Shown here piece after piece: positions 6,471 to 9,114 of a DNA stretch of 9,114 bases. The notes beneath the pieces are model-generated. The model saw only the letters and a list, made by a program, of their open reading frames with translations. It did no database searches and was not told the origin of the DNA. Source of the stretch: Candidatus Bathyarchaeota archaeon CG07_land_8_20_14_0_80_47_9 (GTDB lineage Archaea; Thermoproteota; Bathyarchaeia; Bathyarchaeales; Bathycorpusculaceae). Made by a program: the position numbers and the translations under genes. Position 1 is the stretch's first letter; each line of letters opens with the position of its first letter. Location of the stretch: assembly GCA_002779555.1 (NCBI GenBank), contig PEWI01000149.1, forward strand, positions 1-9,114, given 5' to 3'.

Positions 6471-7493
6471 CTAATGGTGCTTGGCTTTAAACTTAACAAA
6501 GTCTCGCTTATATAAAATGCCGTTTTCGCAGATAATCGCATTCACGTAATCGAGCGGAGTCACGTCGAAAGCCGGGTTCAGAACGTCAACTCCTTCAGCA
6601 GCGATCCGTTGCGAGCCCATATGAGTGACTTCTTCAGGTTTTCTCTCTTCAATGATGACTTGAGCCGACGTGTGTTTGAAGTCAAAGGTGGATGTTGGAG
6701 CGGCAACGTAGAAGGGAATCTTGTGTTCTTTGGCGAGAACCGCCACCGTGAACGTTCCAATCTTGTTGATGACTGCATCTCTGACTATCCTGTCTGCGCC
6801 GACTATGACCTTGTCAACCATTCGTTTGTACATTACGTAGCCGATCATGTTGTCAGTGATTAACGTGACTGGTATGCTGTCCCGTTTGAGCTCATAGGTC
6901 GTCAATCTTGCTCCCTGCAAGAGCGGACGAGTCTCAGTAGCAATGACTCTGATTCGTTTGCCCTGCTCGCACGCAGCTCTCACGACACCTAGGGCAGTGC
7001 CATACTCAACAGTAGCCAGAGCCCCAGCATTGCAATGAGTCAGAATAACATCTCCGTCAGCAACGAGCTCGGCACCGAATTTGCCGATCAGACGGTTTGC
7101 CGCTGCATCCTCATCAGCAATTTTCTTCGCTTCCTCAACAACGAAGGCAGCCAAGTCCTCAGTGTTTCCAGTATAGGCTTTCGCCTTGTCCAAAATCCTG
7201 TCCAGCGCCCAGAAAAGGTTAACTGCCGTGGGCCTCGTTCGTCTAATCGTTTCCGCTGCCTCTTCCAGTTCATCAACAAGTTGCTCGTTGATCCTTGCTT
7301 TCGAATTGTGAGCTGTTAGAGCAAGGGCGAAAGCTGCAGCCGCCCCCAAGAGCGGTGCGCCTCTGATCTTCATGGTTCTTATCGCTTCAGCCACATCCTC
7401 ACAGTTTCTCATCTTGATGGATACTGTCTCGTTTGGAAGCTTTGTCTGATCTATCGTTTTGACCATTCCATTGTGCCATTCTATCGTCCGCAA
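6471..7493 (-). CDS. mtnA: S-methyl-5-thioribose-1-phosphate isomerase
   Basis: MtnA converts methylthioribose 1-phosphate to methylthioribulose 1-phosphate in the methionine salvage pathway; it belongs to the eIF2B-alpha/beta/delta-like superfamily. The 340-residue protein shows the MtnA-type opening IEWHNGMVKTIDQTKLP, then KIRGAPLLGAAAAF (42-55), RRTRPTAVNLFWALDR (84-99), catalytic Cys154 in THCNAGALAT, ATETRPLLQGARLT, and catalytic Asp234 in VGADRI followed by NKIGTF. The N-terminal segment and the length favour MtnA over the related ribose-1,5-bisphosphate isomerase of the archaeal AMP pathway, though substrate in archaea is not always certain. The start is TTG 7493: an in-frame TGA at 7503-7505 excludes any earlier one, and GAGG at 7501-7504 lies 7 bases before it. 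It leads a run with endA and hisS, with which it has no direct metabolic link. Confidence 0.93.
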   Translation of the reverse strand: MRTIEWHNGMVKTIDQTKLPNETVSIKMRNCEDVAEAIRTMKIRGAPLLGAAAAFALALTAHNSKARINEQLVDELEEAAETIRRTRPTAVNLFWALDRILDKAKAYTGNTEDLAAFVVEEAKKIADEDAAANRLIGKFGAELVADGDVILTHCNAGALATVEYGTALGVVRAACEQGKRIRVIATETRPLLQGARLTTYELKRDSIPVTLITDNMIGYVMYKRMVDKVIVGADRIVRDAVINKIGTFTVAVLAKEHKIPFYVAAPTSTFDFKHTSAQVIIEERKPEEVTHMGSQRIAAEGVDVLNPAFDVTPLDYVNAIICENGILYKRDFVKFKAKHH

Positions 7494-7500
7494 GGTTGGG

Positions 7501-7504
7501 CCTC
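7501..7504 (-). promoter_or_regulatory. mtnA: Shine-Dalgarno site deciding the mtnA TTG start
   Basis: On the minus strand, GAGG lies seven bases before the TTG at 7493. The TGA of the upstream in-frame stop overlaps this site, so no longer protein is possible. Together they fix the unusual start codon with good confidence. Confidence 0.6.
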
Positions 7505-7509
7505 AAATA

Positions 7510-7531
7510 ACGGTTTGTATGCGTTAACCGT
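7510..7531. promoter_or_regulatory. Candidate operator: ACGGTT-N10-AACCGT dyad
   Basis: A perfect 6-base inverted repeat (ACGGTT at 7510-7515, AACCGT at 7526-7531) with a 10-base spacer gives 22 bases, about two helical turns, typical of a dimeric regulator site. It abuts the TATA-like box at 7531-7536. For the plus-strand gene it would occupy the BRE; for mtnA it would cover the region around transcription start. Either position suits repression. No protein is known to bind it. Confidence 0.35.
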
Positions 7532-7536
7532 ATAAG
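7531..7536. promoter_or_regulatory. Candidate shared TATA box between mtnA and the HhH-GPD gene
   Basis: TATAAG on the plus strand (CTTATA on the minus) is the only good TATA-like element in the 67-base divergent gap. Used rightwards it predicts transcription start near 7559, two bases before the ATG at 7561 (leaderless). Used leftwards it predicts a start near 7507, giving mtnA a short leader that just includes its GAGG site. Both fits are inference from spacing. Confidence 0.45.
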
Positions 7537-7560
7537 ATTTGTCAGCAAGAAAGGAAAGCT

Positions 7561-8271
7561 ATGAAAGCAGAAGACCTGAGAGCGCTCGTTGAAAGCCGAG
7601 GACAGAAGTACTCTGAAATTCTGGGCATAGATATCTCAGAAGGGAAAGAAGAGGAGATTTTCAAGTGGTTTTTGGCATCCTTGTTGTTCGGGGCGCCTAT
7701 AACGGAATCATCGGTTGTCAAGACTTACAGGTGCTTCCAGAAGCACGGTGTTTTAGCGCCGAGCCAAATCCTCGAGACAGGTTGGGATGATTTGGTCAAG
7801 ATATTGGATGAAGGTAGTTACACGCGTTACGACTTTAAGACCGCAGACAAGCTTCTGGAAGTTGCTCGAAACCTCACAGAAAAGTACAGTGGAAGCCTCT
7901 GCCTCATTCACAGCGAGTCTTCTGACGCACATGATTTTGAGAACCGGTTAAAAAATTTGGGGAAAGGTGTCGGCGACGTGACGGTGAGCATTTTTCTTAG
8001 AGAACTGCGCGATGTCTGGGAAAAAGCCGATCCGAACCCAACTGCGCTAGTAGTCCTTGCAGCTCAAGAACTTGGAATAGTGAAGAACGATGCGACGGCT
8101 GAAGAAGCTTCAGAGCAGCTGAAAGCTTTCTGGGCTAGAAACAAGGTTCGTAGAAAGTCTTTCGTCAATTTCGAAACTGCGCTGGTCAGACTGGGGAAGA
8201 GTTCTCGCAGAAAGAAAAAGCACAACCTGCCTCTGGTCAATAGCGGGTACTCTGGTCGTACGGCGCCTTAA
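7561..8271 (+). CDS. HhH-GPD superfamily (endonuclease III-like) protein, atypical
   Basis: The 236-residue protein resembles the helical fold of the endonuclease III/DNA glycosylase superfamily. An N-terminal helical part contains KWFLASLLFGAPIT (35-48), where the superfamily has its first core helices. A helix-hairpin-helix follows at about 130-149 with KGVGDVTVSIFLREL, and then ADPNPTALVV with Asp157 near the expected place of the catalytic Asp. In bifunctional endonuclease III the hairpin carries Lys in GVGRKTA; here that position is Val140, so an AP-lyase reaction of the usual kind is unlikely. The four Fe-S cysteines are absent: only Cys58 and Cys114 occur. The C-terminus is strongly basic (RRKKKH). 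Base-excision repair, structure-specific DNA binding without catalysis, or RNA binding are all possible. ATG 7561 follows AAGGAAAG and a TATA-like box 28 bases back. The 3' end overlaps the convergent regulator gene by 35 bases. Confidence 0.78.
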   Translation: MKAEDLRALVESRGQKYSEILGIDISEGKEEEIFKWFLASLLFGAPITESSVVKTYRCFQKHGVLAPSQILETGWDDLVKILDEGSYTRYDFKTADKLLEVARNLTEKYSGSLCLIHSESSDAHDFENRLKNLGKGVGDVTVSIFLRELRDVWEKADPNPTALVVLAAQELGIVKNDATAEEASEQLKAFWARNKVRRKSFVNFETALVRLGKSSRRKKKHNLPLVNSGYSGRTAP

Positions 8272-8992
8272 CGTACGTAATGACTTCTACCGGGCAGTCG
8301 CCGGAAAGCTTCAGCGCTTTCTTCCACTCGTCCCCGACAGCAATGAGCGAGAAGACTCCTGACATCTCAGCCCGTGCCTTCCGCACCAAGTTTATCAGTG
8401 CGGCTTGGGTTTCTCCCGTCTTGATCATGTCATCAATCACAAGGACGCTGTCCCGTTTCTTAAGCGCGTCTTTCGGAATGTAGAGTGTCATGGTCACTCC
8501 TGAACCCCTGAGCACATAGGTTTCTTCCAAGAAGGCCTTGACACCGACTTCCTTATTCCTTTTTGCCATCACGAGATTTACCCCGAGAGCATTTGAAACC
8601 ATTGTTGCCAATGGAATTCCGTCAACGGCGGCTGTCAAGACTTTCGTCACGCGTTTTCCAGCGAAATTTGCGAGCGCTTGGTTGGCGGCCTGTTGAAGAA
8701 TGTTGAAGTCTCCTATGATGTCAGTATTGTCGAAATACCCGTCCTCATCGAACTTTATTCTGCTTCGCAATTCGGTTTCTAGACCGACAAGCTTCGTCAG
8801 TACTTTCCAGAGCTGCTTCGCACGTGAAGTGTTCGGCAAGACATGTCCCTTTGCATATCTGCTTAAGACGGTAACGGGTAAACCAGTCTTGGAAGCTAAC
8901 TCTCGGTAAGTGATGTTTCTCTTGTACTTCGCCGTCCTTAGCAGTTCAATGGTCATTAGGCGAAGTTTCAAATCGTCTGCATGTGTGCTCAT
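8237..8992 (-). CDS. Transcriptional regulator: N-terminal HTH plus phosphoribosyltransferase-like domain
   Basis: The 251-residue protein joins a Cro/C1-like helix-turn-helix (about 26-66, with TYRELASKTGLPVTVLSRYAKG) to a type I phosphoribosyltransferase fold (about 90-245). The PRPP-binding loop is VLVIDDMIKTGET at 183-195, with both acidic residues, and the pyrophosphate-loop region is TAAVDGIPLAT at 120-130. Archaeal proteins of this build include GfcR, a sugar-catabolism regulator of haloarchaea, and other PyrE-like homologues. By analogy with these and with bacterial PurR, the domain probably senses PRPP or a nucleotide rather than catalysing, but that is inference. The orthology to GfcR is not secure, so I give no symbol. 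The ATG at 8992 lies about 30 bases after a TATA-like element, with AAGGG just before it. It converges on the HhH-GPD gene and diverges from a gene beyond the right edge, which may be a target. Confidence 0.88.
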   Translation of the reverse strand: MSTHADDLKLRLMTIELLRTAKYKRNITYRELASKTGLPVTVLSRYAKGHVLPNTSRAKQLWKVLTKLVGLETELRSRIKFDEDGYFDNTDIIGDFNILQQAANQALANFAGKRVTKVLTAAVDGIPLATMVSNALGVNLVMAKRNKEVGVKAFLEETYVLRGSGVTMTLYIPKDALKKRDSVLVIDDMIKTGETQAALINLVRKARAEMSGVFSLIAVGDEWKKALKLSGDCPVEVITYVKAPYDQSTRY

Positions 8993-9020
8993 AACAGTCC
9001 CTTACACAATATTGAGTCAA

Positions 9021-9030
9021 ATCTTAAAAG
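9021..9030 (-). promoter_or_regulatory. Candidate TATA box for the HTH-PRTase gene
   Basis: On the minus strand this reads CTTTTAAGAT. Its centre predicts transcription start near 9000, about eight bases before the ATG at 8992, which is a usual archaeal layout. Other AT-rich stretches lie near by, so the exact box is uncertain. Confidence 0.4.
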
Positions 9031-9057
9031 ACTTACGATTTATTATTGCAATGCTAA

Positions 9058-9064
9058 TTTAAAA
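9058..9064 (+). promoter_or_regulatory. Candidate TATA box for a gene beyond the right edge
   Basis: TTTAAAA on the plus strand predicts transcription start near 9087. A strong Shine-Dalgarno-like GAGGTG follows at 9108-9113, so a plus-strand gene most likely begins a few bases past the window end, divergent from the regulator. Confidence 0.4.
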
Positions 9065-9069
9065 TTTCC

Positions 9070-9096
9070 GTTCGCAACTCGAACAGCATCCTGTTT
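9070..9096. repeat. Two overlapping small dyads in the divergent promoter region
   Basis: GTTCG (9070-9074) pairs with CGAAC (9080-9084) around five bases, and AACAG (9082-9086) pairs with CTGTT (9091-9095) around four, with a possible G-T extension. The arms overlap, so only one can pair at a time. They lie between the candidate TATA box at 9058-9064 and the GAGGTG at 9108-9113, so an operator or a short leader hairpin is possible. Short stems like these also arise by chance. Confidence 0.25.
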
Positions 9097-9107
9097 CTGT
9101 TGACTTA

Positions 9108-9113
9108 GAGGTG
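9108..9113 (+). promoter_or_regulatory. Shine-Dalgarno site for a gene starting just outside the window
   Basis: GAGGTG matches the complement of the archaeal 16S rRNA 3' end. No plus-strand start codon follows inside the last bases at the proper distance, so the coding sequence would begin after 9114. Confidence 0.45.
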
Positions 9114-9114
9114 G

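Noticed and set aside
5891..6541. Longer EndA-like protein starting at 6541
   Set aside because: The extra 31 residues overlap the 3' end of mtnA and do not resemble the EndA N-terminus; the ATG at 6448 gives the normal length and a 22-base gap.
6471..7493. Ribose-1,5-bisphosphate isomerase instead of MtnA
   Set aside because: The IEWHNG...DQTKLP opening and 340-residue length are MtnA-like; no AMP phosphorylase or RuBisCO gene is near. Some doubt about substrate remains.
9070..9084. tRNA T-arm-like hairpin GTTCG-N5-CGAAC
   Set aside because: The loop has five bases rather than seven, and no acceptor, D or anticodon arms can be found around it.
1..9114. CRISPR array, insertion sequence, integrase or defence system
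   Set aside because: No direct repeats with spacers, transposase-like frames, terminal inverted repeats or tRNA-adjacent duplications were seen, and neighbouring genes have similar base composition.

Overview
The window is a dense archaeal chromosome segment with nine recognisable or probable protein genes and no RNA gene, mobile element, CRISPR array or integration scar that I can see. An archaeal origin is shown by the NIP7 pre-ribosome factor, the EndA-type tRNA splicing endonuclease, a helix-turn-helix/phosphoribosyltransferase regulator of a kind known from archaea, the archaeal form of HisRS, and A/T-rich TATA-like boxes about 25 bases before several starts. Moderate GC content and TTG starts with Shine-Dalgarno-like sites would fit an uncultured lineage such as Bathyarchaeia, but that placement is a guess from gene style only.

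Layout. Positions 1-382 hold a partial minus-strand gene leaving the left edge and a short plus-strand ORF, diverging around a TTTAAA box. Positions 421-3153 encode a large P-type ATPase whose ion-site motifs look like the Na,K/H,K-ATPase group (type IIC). A promoter-like box at 3187-3193 precedes a plus-strand pair: an NSUN/Nop2-type RNA m5C methyltransferase (3215-4102) and NIP7 (4102-4584), overlapping by one base. Converging on it is a minus-strand cluster, mtnA (7493-6471), endA-like (6448-5891) and hisS (5870-4581), with gaps of 20-22 bases; hisS and nip7 share a TTAA in which both stop codons lie. A 67-base divergent promoter region with a TATA-like box and a 22-base dyad separates mtnA from a plus-strand HhH-GPD protein gene (7561-8271). 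That gene overlaps tail to tail by 35 bases with an HTH-PRTase regulator gene (8992-8237). The last 120 bases look like a divergent promoter region for the regulator and for a gene starting just past the right edge.

How the genes fit together. The central part concerns RNA and translation: RNA methylation, large-subunit assembly (NIP7), tRNA splicing (EndA-like) and tRNA-His charging (HisRS). MtnA belongs to methionine salvage and seems to ride in the same transcript. The ATPase, the HhH protein and the PRTase regulator have no evident pathway link to these.

Most notable points: the EndA-like protein has Thr where the catalytic His is expected; an archaeal Nop2-family enzyme is coupled to NIP7, whose eukaryotic counterparts work together on pre-60S particles; the IIC-like ATPase has His at the M5 position that is Ser in Na,K-ATPase and Lys in H,K-ATPase, and Asn for the M8 Asp; and the HhH protein lacks the lyase lysine and the Fe-S cysteines.
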